From: Streptomyces sp. YS415
GTDB taxonomy: Bacteria; Actinomycetota; Actinomycetes; Streptomycetales; Streptomycetaceae
Assembly: GCF_023544665.1 (NCBI RefSeq)
Contig: NZ_JAMJFL010000004.1
Span: 1 to 64,000, forward strand
Reading direction: 5' to 3'
DNA length: 64,000 nucleotides
The notes beneath the pieces are model-generated. The model saw nothing but the letters and a program-made list of their open reading frames with translations. It did not search any database and was not told where the DNA came from. The position numbers and the translations under genes were made by a program. Every line of letters starts with the position of its first letter. The first letter of the stretch is position 1. Shown piece by piece: positions 9,398-17,064 of the stretch.

Positions 9398-10042
9398 TCA
9401 GCCCTCGTCGCTCTCGTCCGGCTCGGTGATGGTCATGCGCACGGCGGTGGGGTCGAAGCCGTTGCAGGGGTTGTTGATCTGCGGGCAGTTGGACAGCAGC
9501 GCGAGGACGTCGGTCTCGGCGCGCAGCACGACCTGCAGGCCCGGGGCCGAGATGCCGTCGACGATGCCGAGGGTGCCGTCCTTCTCGACCGGCACGTTCA
9601 TGAACCAGTTGACGTTGGAGACCAGGTCGCGCTTGCCCAGACCGTGCTTGCTGCCCTCGGCGAGGAAGTTCTCCACGCAGGCGTGCTGGGACCAGGTGTG
9701 GTGGCCGTAGCGGAGCGTGTTGGACTCCTTTGAGCAGGCTCCGCCGATGGTGTCGTGCCGGCCGCAGGTGTCCTCGACGACGGTCATCAGGGGTGTGTGC
9801 TCGTTGGACAGCAGCACCGAGCCGGTGGTCAGGAAGATGGTGCCCTGGGCCTGGACGGTGTCGGGAGCGCTGTAGCGCACGCCGGTGTCGTGGGCGTCGT
9901 AGACGAGGAAGTCGGCGGCCTGGTTGCCGTGCAGGTCGGTGATGGTCAGCAGCTGGCCCTTGCGGACGACGGCGGACCAGGCGGCGCGGGCGGGGACGGT
10001 GTCGTCGCGGACGACGCGGCCCGTGACAGTGGTGGTGGTCAT
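9398..10042 (-). CDS. DUF1989 protein, urea-carboxylase-associated protein 2 / carboxyguanidine deiminase subunit
   Basis: 214 residues from the ATG 10042 (MTTTTVTGRVVRDDTVPARAAW). The ATG overlaps the stop of the preceding gene (ATGA), which fixes the start. Conserved features are CGRHDTIGGAC, the HTWSQHACVENFL block and the cysteine-rich NCPQINNPCNGF near the C-terminus, consistent with a bound metal. DUF1989 proteins occur as adjacent pairs beside urea carboxylases. As CgiA/CgiB they form a carboxyguanidine deiminase that produces allophanate. Which subunit is which here is not certain. Confidence 0.88.
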   Translation of the reverse strand: MTTTTVTGRVVRDDTVPARAAWSAVVRKGQLLTITDLHGNQAADFLVYDAHDTGVRYSAPDTVQAQGTIFLTTGSVLLSNEHTPLMTVVEDTCGRHDTIGGACSKESNTLRYGHHTWSQHACVENFLAEGSKHGLGKRDLVSNVNWFMNVPVEKDGTLGIVDGISAPGLQVVLRAETDVLALLSNCPQINNPCNGFDPTAVRMTITEPDESDEG

Positions 10043-10881
10043 GCGATCCCCCGGGCGGTGAGGTGGCCGGCAGTGTTCAGGAAGGCGCGGCGGCCCTCGG
10101 GGGTGGCGTCCCACACCGGGTCACCGGGTGCGGTCGGCTCGCCCCGGTACGCGAGGACCTCGAGGTTGCTGCAGGTGTAGGCGGCGCGCGGGTCCAGCGG
10201 GTGCGGGACGTTCGCGAGGAGGACGGTGACGTCCTGCTCGGCGCGCAGTGTGACGGTCGTGTGCGGGCCCGCGGAGCCGGTGAACTCGGTGGCGCCGTCC
10301 TCGGCGATGCGCACGCCCTGGAAGAAGGAGATCGACGGCGGCAGGTCCCGCGGGGTGAGGCCGTTCTTCAGCGCGGCGAGCTTGAACAGTTCACGCCCGG
10401 CCGGAGAGGCGGACTGCGGGGTGCCGTCCCCGTAACGGGCGGTGTTGCGTGCGAGGGTGGAGGTGCCGGTGAGGGAGTCGTGCCGACCGGAGCTGTCCTC
10501 GACGAGGGAGGCGAGGACCCGGCCCTGGTCGGACAGGAGCAGGTGGCTCGCGCCGAGGTAGGCGTTCCAGAGCACCTTGACGGTGTCGGCGGCGTTCAGC
10601 CGCTCCCAGGGGCGGTCGGCGCTGAACAGCAGCAGGTGCGCGCACGCGTCCCCGGCGAGGTCGGTCAGCCGCAGCTCGGTGCCGCGGGCCAGGACCTGGT
10701 GGGTGTAGTTGCCGCCCGCCACGGTCTCGGCCCACACGATGTCCTCGGCGGCGATGCCCTCGGGAGGCGCCGGCCAGCTGCTCGCCGGGAGTACGGGCAT
10801 GGCGTCGACCTGCCTGCCCTCCTGGGCCCGGGCATGGTCGCGGGCGCCGTACGCCGACGCTGTCACTGACGCTGATGCCAC
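10039..10881 (-). CDS. DUF1989 protein, urea-carboxylase-associated protein 1 / carboxyguanidine deiminase subunit
   Basis: 280 residues from a GTG at 10881 preceded by GGAGG with a 7-base gap. Family landmarks are GGNYTHQVLARGTELRLTDL, ACAHLLLFSADRPWERLN, SGRHDSLTGTSTLARNTARYG and SISFFQGVRIAEDG. It is the first gene of a four-gene minus-strand unit (two DUF1989 genes, carboxylase, allophanate hydrolase) and probably forms a heteromer with the next product. A 22-bp palindrome begins 24 bases upstream of the start codon, so the whole operon is probably controlled there by the neighbouring TetR regulator. Confidence 0.88.
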   Translation of the reverse strand: MASASVTASAYGARDHARAQEGRQVDAMPVLPASSWPAPPEGIAAEDIVWAETVAGGNYTHQVLARGTELRLTDLAGDACAHLLLFSADRPWERLNAADTVKVLWNAYLGASHLLLSDQGRVLASLVEDSSGRHDSLTGTSTLARNTARYGDGTPQSASPAGRELFKLAALKNGLTPRDLPPSISFFQGVRIAEDGATEFTGSAGPHTTVTLRAEQDVTVLLANVPHPLDPRAAYTCSNLEVLAYRGEPTAPGDPVWDATPEGRRAFLNTAGHLTARGIA

Positions 10882-10904
10882 GGCTCAACCTCCGGCTCGG
10901 CCTG

Positions 10905-10926
10905 ATTTCTGTCGTGCGACAGAAAT
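10905..10926. promoter_or_regulatory. Palindromic operator of the urea/guanidine carboxylase operon
   Basis: Perfect inverted repeat: ATTTCTGTCG, two spacer bases (TG), CGACAGAAAT. It lies 24 bases before the GTG of the first DUF1989 gene and 125 bases before the TetR gene. On the minus strand the flank CCCTAATTT could provide a -10 box overlapping the repeat, so a bound repressor would block initiation. A close copy lies before the permease gene at 13384-13405. Confidence 0.75.
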
Positions 10927-11051
10927 TAGGGCGCGGCGGATTCGGGACCATTGCCCGTGCGTTGCGGGCCAGTTACCGGAAACTCACTCCGCAGGGCCGA
11001 GGACCCGGGCGCCCCCGCTGACGGCGCGCGGGGCTGTGCGAGGATCACCGA

Positions 11052-11738
11052 GTGAACACCCGCAGCACCAGAAGAGTCGGCCGGCCCCGCGCCCAGGAGC
11101 GCCCCGCCAGCGGGCTCGAGCCACGCGAAGAGGTCCTCTCCGCCGCGGCCGAGCTGTTCACGACCCATGGCTACACCGCGACCACGACCCGCGCGGTCGC
11201 CGAACGGGCCGGTCTGCGCCAGGCGTCGCTGTACCACTACTTCGACGGCAAGGAGGCCATCCTCGCCGCGCTGCTGGAGGGGACCGTGCGCCCTTCGCTG
11301 GAGGTGGCGCACCACCTGGTCTCCCGTACGGAGGCGTCCCCGGAGGCACGGCTGTGGGCGCTGTGCCACGCCGACGTGACACTGCTGTGCGGCGGCCCGC
11401 ACAACCTCGGCGCGCTCTACCTCCTGCCCGAGGTGCAAACGAAGCGCTTCGCCGTCTTCCACCAAGTGCGGGTCGAACTCAAAGCCGCCTACGGGCAGTT
11501 GCTGGCAGCCAGCGAGCCCGGCGCGGCCCTCGGCCCGGAGGACCTCGCGCTGCGTACGGACCTCCTCTTCGGCCTCACCGAGAGCGTCATCCTCATCCGG
11601 CGGGCGGACCCCGGCCACCCTCCGCAGGCCCTGGCGGCGGCCACGGCCGACGCGGCGCTGCGGGTCGCGGGCGTGCCGCAGCGCTCCCTGGCACGGCTGC
11701 GCCGCGAGGGGCAGCAGCTCCTCGCGGCGGGTGCCTGA
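11052..11738 (+). CDS. TetR/AcrR-family regulator, likely controls the carboxylase operon and permease
   Basis: 228 residues from a GTG at 11052 with AGGA upstream. The N-terminal HTH (REEVLSAAAELFTTHGYTATTT...AVAERAGLRQASLYHYFDGKEAIL) is canonical TetR. The C-terminal two thirds form a helical ligand pocket without recognisable specificity. The gene is divergent from the DUF1989/carboxylase operon and convergent, with 20 bases between the ends, with the permease gene. Both flanking units carry the same palindrome near their starts, so this protein is the obvious ligand-responsive repressor. The effector may be guanidine, urea or a derivative; this is inference. Confidence 0.9.
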   Translation: MNTRSTRRVGRPRAQERPASGLEPREEVLSAAAELFTTHGYTATTTRAVAERAGLRQASLYHYFDGKEAILAALLEGTVRPSLEVAHHLVSRTEASPEARLWALCHADVTLLCGGPHNLGALYLLPEVQTKRFAVFHQVRVELKAAYGQLLAASEPGAALGPEDLALRTDLLFGLTESVILIRRADPGHPPQALAAATADAALRVAGVPQRSLARLRREGQQLLAAGA

Positions 11739-11758
11739 CGCGGCGTCATGCAGGGGCT

Positions 11759-13348
11759 TCAGATACGTACGGCCTCGTCGAGGACGGGCCCGGCCGGGGC
11801 CTGGCTGTCCGGAGCCTTCGGCGTGGGCGCCGCGTCCCTGCGGCTGCGGTACCAGCGGTAGGCCGCACCCGTGGCAACCGTGATGCCGACGAACAGGACG
11901 GTGAACCACTGGAAGTACCAGTGGCCGCCCTCGGGGTCGTACACCCCGGCACGGGGCCAGGAGAGATTGACCGTCATGAACAGGCCGTAGCCGACCGCGA
12001 GCACGTTGACGGGAAGTCCCCAACGGCCGAGGGAGAACAGCGGCTTGCCGAGTTCGTCGCGGTCGTCGCCGTCCGCCGGCGGCCACTGGCCCTTCAGCCG
12101 CCGCATCAGCATCGGTCCGGTGACCATCGCGTACGCCAGGTACACCATCGCGATGCACGTGGTGCCGATGGCCAGGAAGGCCTGGGGCGAGCCGAGGTTG
12201 AGCAGGAGCAGCAGCCCGGCGCAGACGCCGACCACCACGGCGGCCGTGCCGGGCATTCCGGTCCGCCTCGGCACCTTCGCCAGCCGCGCCGAGCGCGGCA
12301 GGACACCGTCGCGGGCCATGGAGTAGAGCATGCGGGTGGCCGAGGTCTGGATCGCCAGGGTCGCCGCACAGACGGCCAGGGCAACGTCGGCGAGCAGGAC
12401 CTTGCCGAGGCCGTCACCGAGGGTGCTGGTCAGGACGTAGCTCAGGCCCTCGCTCGCCAGTCGTCCGTCGGTGAGGCTGGGCGCGGCGAGCAGTCCGCCG
12501 AGCAGCAGCAGTCCCCCGCACAGGCCGGAGGTCGTGAGCGCGCTGAGTGTCGTGCGGGGTGCGGTGCGGCGGGGGTTGACGGTCTCCTCGCTCATCTCGC
12601 TGGCGCTCTCGAAGCCGATGAGGACGTACGCGGCGGTGAAGGAGCCCACCAGCAGTGCCGCGATCAGGCCGCCCTCGCCCCCGGTGTGCAGAGTGATGCC
12701 GGGATCGCGTTCCGCGTGGGTGGCGAGGAGGGTGACGATCAGGGCGACGCCGACGATCTCGGCGGTGACGCCGACGGTGTTGACGGCCGACAGTGCGCGG
12801 TTGTCGAGGACGTTGAGCAGGGTGGTGAGCGCGAGCAGGATCAGCCCCAGCAGGGCGGCGTTGGCGGCGCCGCTGGTCGTGGTCGGTGACGGGTCGCCGC
12901 CGATGACCTGGAAGCCGGACCAGATGGCGGGCAGGACGACCTGCAGCGCGAGTGCGGCGGCCGCGACCACCACGACCCGGCCGACCACCATGATCCAGCC
13001 CGCGTACCAGCCGAAGGCCGGGCTGCCGAGCCTGCTCGCCCACTGGTAGATCGCCCCCGCGATGGGCAGCCGGGCGGCGAGTTCGGCGAAGCAGGCGGCG
13101 ACGAGCAGCTGGCCCACGAGAACGGCGGGCCAGGTCCAGAAGAACACCGGCCCGCCGAAGGAGTAGCCGAGGGCGAAGAACTGGAAGACCGTGGTCAGCA
13201 CGGAGATGAAGGAGAACCCGGCGGCGAAGGACGCGTACCGGCCCATCCGGCGCCGTAGCTCCTGACGGTAGCCGAACTCGGCGAGCGAGCCGTCACCGGC
13301 GCCGGCTGAGGGAGGTGGAGGCGGTGCGGGATCGGTGGTCACGGTCAT
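11759..13348 (-). CDS. APC-family amino acid/amine permease, likely uptake system for the carboxylase substrate
   Basis: 529 residues from the ATG 13348 (MTVTTDPAPPPPPSAG), which follows AGGGGACCGCC; the frame continues upstream to 13441 without a site. About 12 hydrophobic helices are visible, with the APC hallmarks AGFSFISVLTTVFQFF near the first helix and GFESASEMSEETVNPRRTAPR after the sixth. Such permeases are cation-substrate symporters of the inner membrane. The gene lies next to, and shares an operator motif with, the urea/guanidine carboxylase operon, so it probably imports guanidine, urea or a related amine. The hydrophilic N-terminus is Pro rich. Confidence 0.9.
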   Translation of the reverse strand: MTVTTDPAPPPPPSAGAGDGSLAEFGYRQELRRRMGRYASFAAGFSFISVLTTVFQFFALGYSFGGPVFFWTWPAVLVGQLLVAACFAELAARLPIAGAIYQWASRLGSPAFGWYAGWIMVVGRVVVVAAAALALQVVLPAIWSGFQVIGGDPSPTTTSGAANAALLGLILLALTTLLNVLDNRALSAVNTVGVTAEIVGVALIVTLLATHAERDPGITLHTGGEGGLIAALLVGSFTAAYVLIGFESASEMSEETVNPRRTAPRTTLSALTTSGLCGGLLLLGGLLAAPSLTDGRLASEGLSYVLTSTLGDGLGKVLLADVALAVCAATLAIQTSATRMLYSMARDGVLPRSARLAKVPRRTGMPGTAAVVVGVCAGLLLLLNLGSPQAFLAIGTTCIAMVYLAYAMVTGPMLMRRLKGQWPPADGDDRDELGKPLFSLGRWGLPVNVLAVGYGLFMTVNLSWPRAGVYDPEGGHWYFQWFTVLFVGITVATGAAYRWYRSRRDAAPTPKAPDSQAPAGPVLDEAVRI

Positions 13349-13383
13349 GGCGGTCCCCTGTCGCGGAGGCGAGATCCTGCGAA

Positions 13384-13405
13384 ATTCCTGTCGGGTGACA
13401 GAAAT
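13384..13405. promoter_or_regulatory. Palindromic operator of the APC permease gene
   Basis: ATTCCTGTCG, GG, TGACAGAAAT: the same 10-2-10 layout as the repeat at 10905-10926, with two mismatched positions between the arms. The shared flank AGAAATTAGGG extends the identity. It lies 36 bases upstream of the permease start codon. This is probably the second binding site of the TetR protein encoded at 11052-11738. Confidence 0.72.
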
Positions 13406-13536
13406 TAGGGACGGCCTGTTTCCCCGGCGTTTCGCATCCATCTCCGAGCCGTTAGTGCCTCCTCACCCACGTGCGGCCGAGGGCCCTTGCAGCGCACCCG
13501 GACAGCGACGGGGAGCAACCATCCGCCCAAAACCCA

Positions 13537-13566
13537 TTGGCGGGCCACCACACCCGCTGCTAGCTT
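13537..13566 (+). promoter_or_regulatory. Candidate promoter of the leader/hydrolase unit
   Basis: TTGGCG (13537-13542), an 18-base spacer and TAGCTT (13561-13566). Transcription would start near 13573, leaving a leader of about 130 bases before the hydrolase ATG at 13703. That leader contains a small reading frame and a perfect hairpin. Confidence 0.45.
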
Positions 13567-13603
13567 TCGGGAGGCCGTGCCGGAGAACGAGGAGGTGGTA
13601 CCC

Positions 13604-13657
13604 GTGAACGCAGTATCGACATGGGTGCTCCCCTCCGGGGTCGCGGTCGGACGATAG
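13604..13657 (+). CDS. Possible 17-residue leader peptide
   Basis: A GTG at 13604, preceded by a strong GAGGAGG site with about 8 bases spacing, opens a short frame VNAVSTWVLPSGVAVGR that ends at TAG 13655. It lies between a plausible promoter and the hydrolase gene, and its last codons overlap the palindrome at 13647-13664. The strong ribosome binding site is the main support. No homologue is recognised and it may not be translated. Confidence 0.25.
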   Translation: MNAVSTWVLPSGVAVGR

Positions 13658-13664
13658 GTCGTCC
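13647..13664 (+). promoter_or_regulatory. Perfect hairpin/palindrome in the hydrolase leader
   Basis: CGGACGA, loop TAGG, TCGTCCG: a perfect 7-bp stem that includes the stop of the small leader frame and ends 38 bases before the hydrolase start. There is no T-run, so it is not a simple terminator. It could be an operator or an RNA element. Confidence 0.4.
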
Positions 13665-13702
13665 GGGAGCGCCGTTCATCAGCACTCCCGAAGGGCACGA
13701 CC

Positions 13703-14422
13703 ATGCAGTTCACCTCCGAACAGCGCCTCGACGACGGCATCCTCGAGCGCGAGTTCACCCTCGGCGAGATCCCTGGCACCCTCTGGACGCCTGTATCCGC
13801 CCCGGCTCCGCTGATCCTCATGGCCCACAACAACGGCCTGCCCAAGGCGCAATCGCGGCTGGTGGCCCGGGCCCGGCACACCGCGGCGTACGGCTACGCG
13901 GTGGCCTCCATCGACGCCGCCGGATGCGGCGACCGGCCGCTCTCCCCCGCCGACCGGCAGGCCCGCGCCGACCTCCACCGTGCGATGCAAGCAGGGGAGC
14001 CGCTCGACGACATCCTCGAGTCCCTCGTCGGCCCGATGGTCGACAAGGCGGCCCCGGAATGGCGGACCACCCTGGACGCCCTCCTTGCGCTGCCCGAGAT
14101 CACCGGCCCGGTCGGCTACTCGGGATGGACCGCCCTCGGCATCCGCCTCGCGGTGACCGAGCCGCGCATCGCGGCCGCCAACTTCTTCGCCGGCGGTTAC
14201 GTGCCCCGCGCCCAGCGCGAGGAGGCCCGCCAGGTCACCGTTCCCCTGCTGCTCCTGCTCCAGTGGGACGACGAAGGCAACCCGAGGCAACGGGCCCTGG
14301 ACCTGTTCGACGCCTTCGGCACCAAGGAGAAGACACTGCACGCCAATACGGGCGGGCACCTCGGCACCCCGTGGTTCGAGCTGGAGGACGGAGGCCGGTT
14401 CTACGACCGGCATCTGAAGTAG
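13703..14422 (+). CDS. Dienelactone-hydrolase-like alpha/beta hydrolase
   Basis: 239 residues. The fold resembles the dienelactone hydrolase/BAAT group: PLILMAHNNGLPKAQS supplies the oxyanion region, GPVGYSGWTALGIRLA the nucleophile elbow, QWDDEGNPRQRAL the acid loop and NTGGHLGTPWFE the histidine. The elbow is GYSGW, so the second Gly of the classical G-x-S-x-G is replaced by Trp; the Ser is retained, so activity is possible. There is no signal peptide. The gene stands alone behind its own promoter and a structured leader. The substrate is unknown. Confidence 0.8.
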   Translation: MQFTSEQRLDDGILEREFTLGEIPGTLWTPVSAPAPLILMAHNNGLPKAQSRLVARARHTAAYGYAVASIDAAGCGDRPLSPADRQARADLHRAMQAGEPLDDILESLVGPMVDKAAPEWRTTLDALLALPEITGPVGYSGWTALGIRLAVTEPRIAAANFFAGGYVPRAQREEARQVTVPLLLLLQWDDEGNPRQRALDLFDAFGTKEKTLHANTGGHLGTPWFELEDGGRFYDRHLK

Positions 14423-14573
14423 CAGACGCGGGGCGGTGCCTGTCACCCGGGCACCGCTCCCTGCCCGCTGCCGGACGCCGCAGCCCGACGTCACCGAACC
14501 GTAAGATCGCCGACCTGCCCTGCCGACGGCAGCGGGCCTACAGTCACAGCAACCCACAACCAGAGGAGTTCTC

Positions 14574-15155
14574 ATGCGCGCCCGCGCCCTCGTCCCGGCC
14601 GTCCTGGCCGCCGCCCTGCTGACGGTGACCGGCTGCGGATCCGACGACAGTTCCGGCTCCGCAGGGGCCTCGACGCCGGAAGCCTCCTCGGCCACATCCG
14701 CCGCCGAGCAGGCCCCGCCGTCGGACGCGGGCGGCGCGGGGGCCGAGGTTCCCGAGGCGCTGGCGTTCTCGGGCACCACCGTGGACGGCAAGCCCTTCGA
14801 CGGCAAGACCCTCGCGGGCAAGCCCACCGTGCTGTGGTTCTGGGCGCCCTGGTGTCCCAAGTGCCGCGCCCAGGCAGCCGAGACCGCCAAGGTGGCCGCC
14901 GACTACGCGGGCAAGGCGAACGTGGTCGGCATCGCGGGCCTCGACAAGAACGCCGCCATGAAGGACTTCGTCAGCGAGACCGGCACCGGCTCCTTCACCC
15001 ACCTGTCCGACGAGGACGGTGACCTCTGGAAGCGGTTCGAGGTCACCGAGCAGAGCCGCTACGTCATTCTCGACAAGGCCGGCAAGACCGTCTACGAAGG
15101 TGTCCTGCCCGGCGGCGAGGGCCTGGCCGACAAGGTCGCCGGGCTCACCGGCTGA
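14574..15155 (+). CDS. Thioredoxin-like lipoprotein (TlpA/ResA type)
   Basis: 193 residues with a lipoprotein signal ending in LLTVTGC (lipid-modified Cys21), a Ser/Ala-rich linker and a thioredoxin domain from about residue 60. The redox motif is WCPKC (Cys94, Cys97), in WFWAPWCPKCRAQAAETAKV. It should be anchored outside the cell membrane and reduce or oxidise exported thiols. The next gene, only 5 bases away, encodes a CcdA-type membrane electron carrier, which would keep this protein reduced. AGAGGAG upstream supports the start. Confidence 0.92.
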   Translation: MRARALVPAVLAAALLTVTGCGSDDSSGSAGASTPEASSATSAAEQAPPSDAGGAGAEVPEALAFSGTTVDGKPFDGKTLAGKPTVLWFWAPWCPKCRAQAAETAKVAADYAGKANVVGIAGLDKNAAMKDFVSETGTGSFTHLSDEDGDLWKRFEVTEQSRYVILDKAGKTVYEGVLPGGEGLADKVAGLTG

Positions 15156-15160
15156 GCACG

Positions 15161-16066
15161 ATGACCGACCTTCCCCTCGCCCTCGCGCTCGGCGCGGGCA
15201 TCCTGGCCGCCGTCAACCCGTGCGGCTTCGCCCTGCTCCCCGCCTACTTGTCCCTGCTCGTGCTCGGCGACGACTCCCCCAGCCGCGCGGTCTCCATCCG
15301 GCGCGCTCTGACCGCGACCGCGGCGATGACGGCGGGCTTCGTCGCGCTCTTCGGCGTCTTCGGCCTCGCCGTGCAGCCCGTTGCGGGGCAGGTGCAGGAG
15401 CATCTGCCGTGGTTCACCATCGGTTTCGGGCTTCTCATGGCGATCGCGGGTGCCTGGGTGCTCGCCGGGCGGCAACTGCCCACCCTGGCCCCGAAGATCC
15501 GGAGGGCACCGACCGTCACCCGGTCCCTGCCCTCGATGGCGCTGTTCGGCATGGCCTACGCCACCGCCTCCCTCGGCTGCACCATCGCCCCGTTCCTCGC
15601 CATCGTGGTCTCCGCCTTCCGCAGCGGCTCCACCGGCGAGGGCGTCGCCCTCTTCGCGGCGTACGCGGGCGGGATGGGACTGATCGTGGGCATCGCCTCG
15701 CTCACCGTCGCCCTCACCCGCGCCACCGCCGTCACCCGGCTGCGCCGCATCGGCGCGTTCGCACCACGCCTCGGCGGCGCCCTGCTCCTCCTGGTCGGCG
15801 CCTATGTGGCCTACTACGGCTGGTACGAGATCCGCGTCCAGCAGGACCCCACGGTCCAGGACCCGGTCATCGATGCGGCGGGAACCGTCCAACGCGCCAT
15901 CGCCGAGAGCCTCGACGCCATGAATCCGGCGGTGGCCGCGCTGGTCTTCGCAGGCCTTCTGATCGCAGCGCTGGTGCCCGTGGGGGTGCGACGAGGGCGC
16001 CTGCGCAACGGCAGCTCAGCAGCGGGTCCTCGGCAGGACCCGGACGCCGAGCCCTTCGGGCACTGA
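15161..16066 (+). CDS. ccdA: CcdA/DsbD-like transmembrane thiol-disulfide carrier
   Basis: 301 residues with about 7 hydrophobic helices. The two cysteines expected in the core helices are present, in AVNPCGFALLPAYLS (first helix) and TASLGCTIAPFLA (fourth). CcdA passes electrons from cytosolic thioredoxin across the membrane to extracytoplasmic thioredoxin-like proteins, here evidently the lipoprotein encoded just upstream. The C-terminal 70 residues, with an extra helix (NPAVAALVFAGLLIAALVP) and a polar tail, extend beyond the minimal CcdA length. Confidence 0.92.
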   Translation: MTDLPLALALGAGILAAVNPCGFALLPAYLSLLVLGDDSPSRAVSIRRALTATAAMTAGFVALFGVFGLAVQPVAGQVQEHLPWFTIGFGLLMAIAGAWVLAGRQLPTLAPKIRRAPTVTRSLPSMALFGMAYATASLGCTIAPFLAIVVSAFRSGSTGEGVALFAAYAGGMGLIVGIASLTVALTRATAVTRLRRIGAFAPRLGGALLLLVGAYVAYYGWYEIRVQQDPTVQDPVIDAAGTVQRAIAESLDAMNPAVAALVFAGLLIAALVPVGVRRGRLRNGSSAAGPRQDPDAEPFGH

Positions 16067-16108
16067 ACGACACCGCCGACGGAGCAGCACGAGCGGAAGC
16101 GAGGACCG

Positions 16109-16876
16109 TTACCCGATGCCCTCGCCCAGCCCGACCGTGCGGTGATCAGCGGGAGGTGGTGAGGCGAAGGGCCTTTCCTGGCCGGTGCGGCCGGATGCGT
16201 CAGGGGAGAGCCGGTAGGAGCGTACGACCGCGACCACACAGGCCACGACGAGCGCGGCGGCCCAGCCGCCCAGGCCCCGCGGCGGCCCCGGCCTGGGCCC
16301 TCCGGCCTCGACGCCGCGCGGCGGCACATGGCCTTGCGGGTCGTGCACGACGGCGAGGGTGTCGCCGGGCCGGGTGGTGCGCTTACAGCCTCGCCAGATG
16401 CGGACCTTGAGCGGTACGCCGTCCCGATCGACCACCGAACACAGATAGCGGCCTGTGCTGGAGACGGCGCCCGGTCCGCCCTCGACCGAGGTCACCAGCG
16501 CGGTCTCCACTCTGCCCCGCTCGGCCAGCACGAGACCCACGGCCGCCGGGGGCGCCTGCAGAGCGAGGCAGACCGCGAGCACGGCGACGATGCCGACCAG
16601 CGCCCGTCCGGCCCGCACCACACAGAGGTAGAGGACGAGCGCGGCGGCGCACACGAGGCCGACCTCGCCGTGCCGCAGCCCGGGGACTCCGTACCAGGCA
16701 CCGGCGACCGCGCTGCCGACGATCGTCCCCGCTCCCAGGCACCCCGCCAGGGTCCCCTCCACGGTCAGCCACCACGGCGGCAGGCCCACGAACTCGGCCG
16801 GCCCCCAAACCCTGCTCCGCAGATGCAGCATCAGGTCCCGCTCCGGCGCAGGCGGGGGGCGGCGTCGGCGGTTCAT
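16109..16876 (-). CDS. Membrane protein of unknown function
   Basis: 255 residues from the ATG 16876, which has GGGGAGGAAGCCGC upstream; the frame is open further up without a site. About four hydrophobic segments lie in the first half (TVEGTLAGCLGAGTIVGSAV, VGLVCAAALVLYLCVV, LVGIVAVLAVCLAL), then a soluble stretch with STGRYLCSVVDRDGVPL and GDTLAVVHDPQG, and a final helix. The arrangement suggests a small extracytoplasmic beta domain between membrane anchors. No family is recognised. A MarR gene lies upstream on the same strand and a perfect palindrome sits in the gap. Confidence 0.75.
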   Translation of the reverse strand: MNRRRRPPPAPERDLMLHLRSRVWGPAEFVGLPPWWLTVEGTLAGCLGAGTIVGSAVAGAWYGVPGLRHGEVGLVCAAALVLYLCVVRAGRALVGIVAVLAVCLALQAPPAAVGLVLAERGRVETALVTSVEGGPGAVSSTGRYLCSVVDRDGVPLKVRIWRGCKRTTRPGDTLAVVHDPQGHVPPRGVEAGGPRPGPPRGLGGWAAALVVACVVAVVRSYRLSPDASGRTGQERPFASPPPADHRTVGLGEGIG

Positions 16877-17013
16877 GCGGCTTCCTCCCCACGATCCTCT
16901 GGTGCACGGCACTCTGGCGTCCCGGGCGGACGATCCGCAGTGCCCGCCTCCGGACGAGGGCACCCGGCGTGCACTGCCGGAATCAGGCAACCGGCCACAC
17001 ATCAGCCATTGTC

Positions 17014-17026
17014 TTGCATTATGCAA
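17014..17026. promoter_or_regulatory. Palindrome between MarR gene and membrane-protein gene
   Basis: TTGCAT, T, ATGCAA: a perfect 6-1-6 inverted repeat in an otherwise GC-rich gap, 138 bases upstream of the membrane-protein start. The TTGC..GCAA layout is typical of MarR-family operators. A second imperfect repeat (TGCCGGAATCAGGCA) is at 16975-16989. Confidence 0.5.
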
Positions 17027-17064
17027 AATGCGCCGCACGCGGAGCGGGTCGGCCCGGCTTCCGG

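Noticed and set aside
10882..10930. ykkC/guanidine riboswitch before the carboxylase operon
   Set aside because: Only 24 bases separate the palindrome from the start codon and no riboswitch core is visible.
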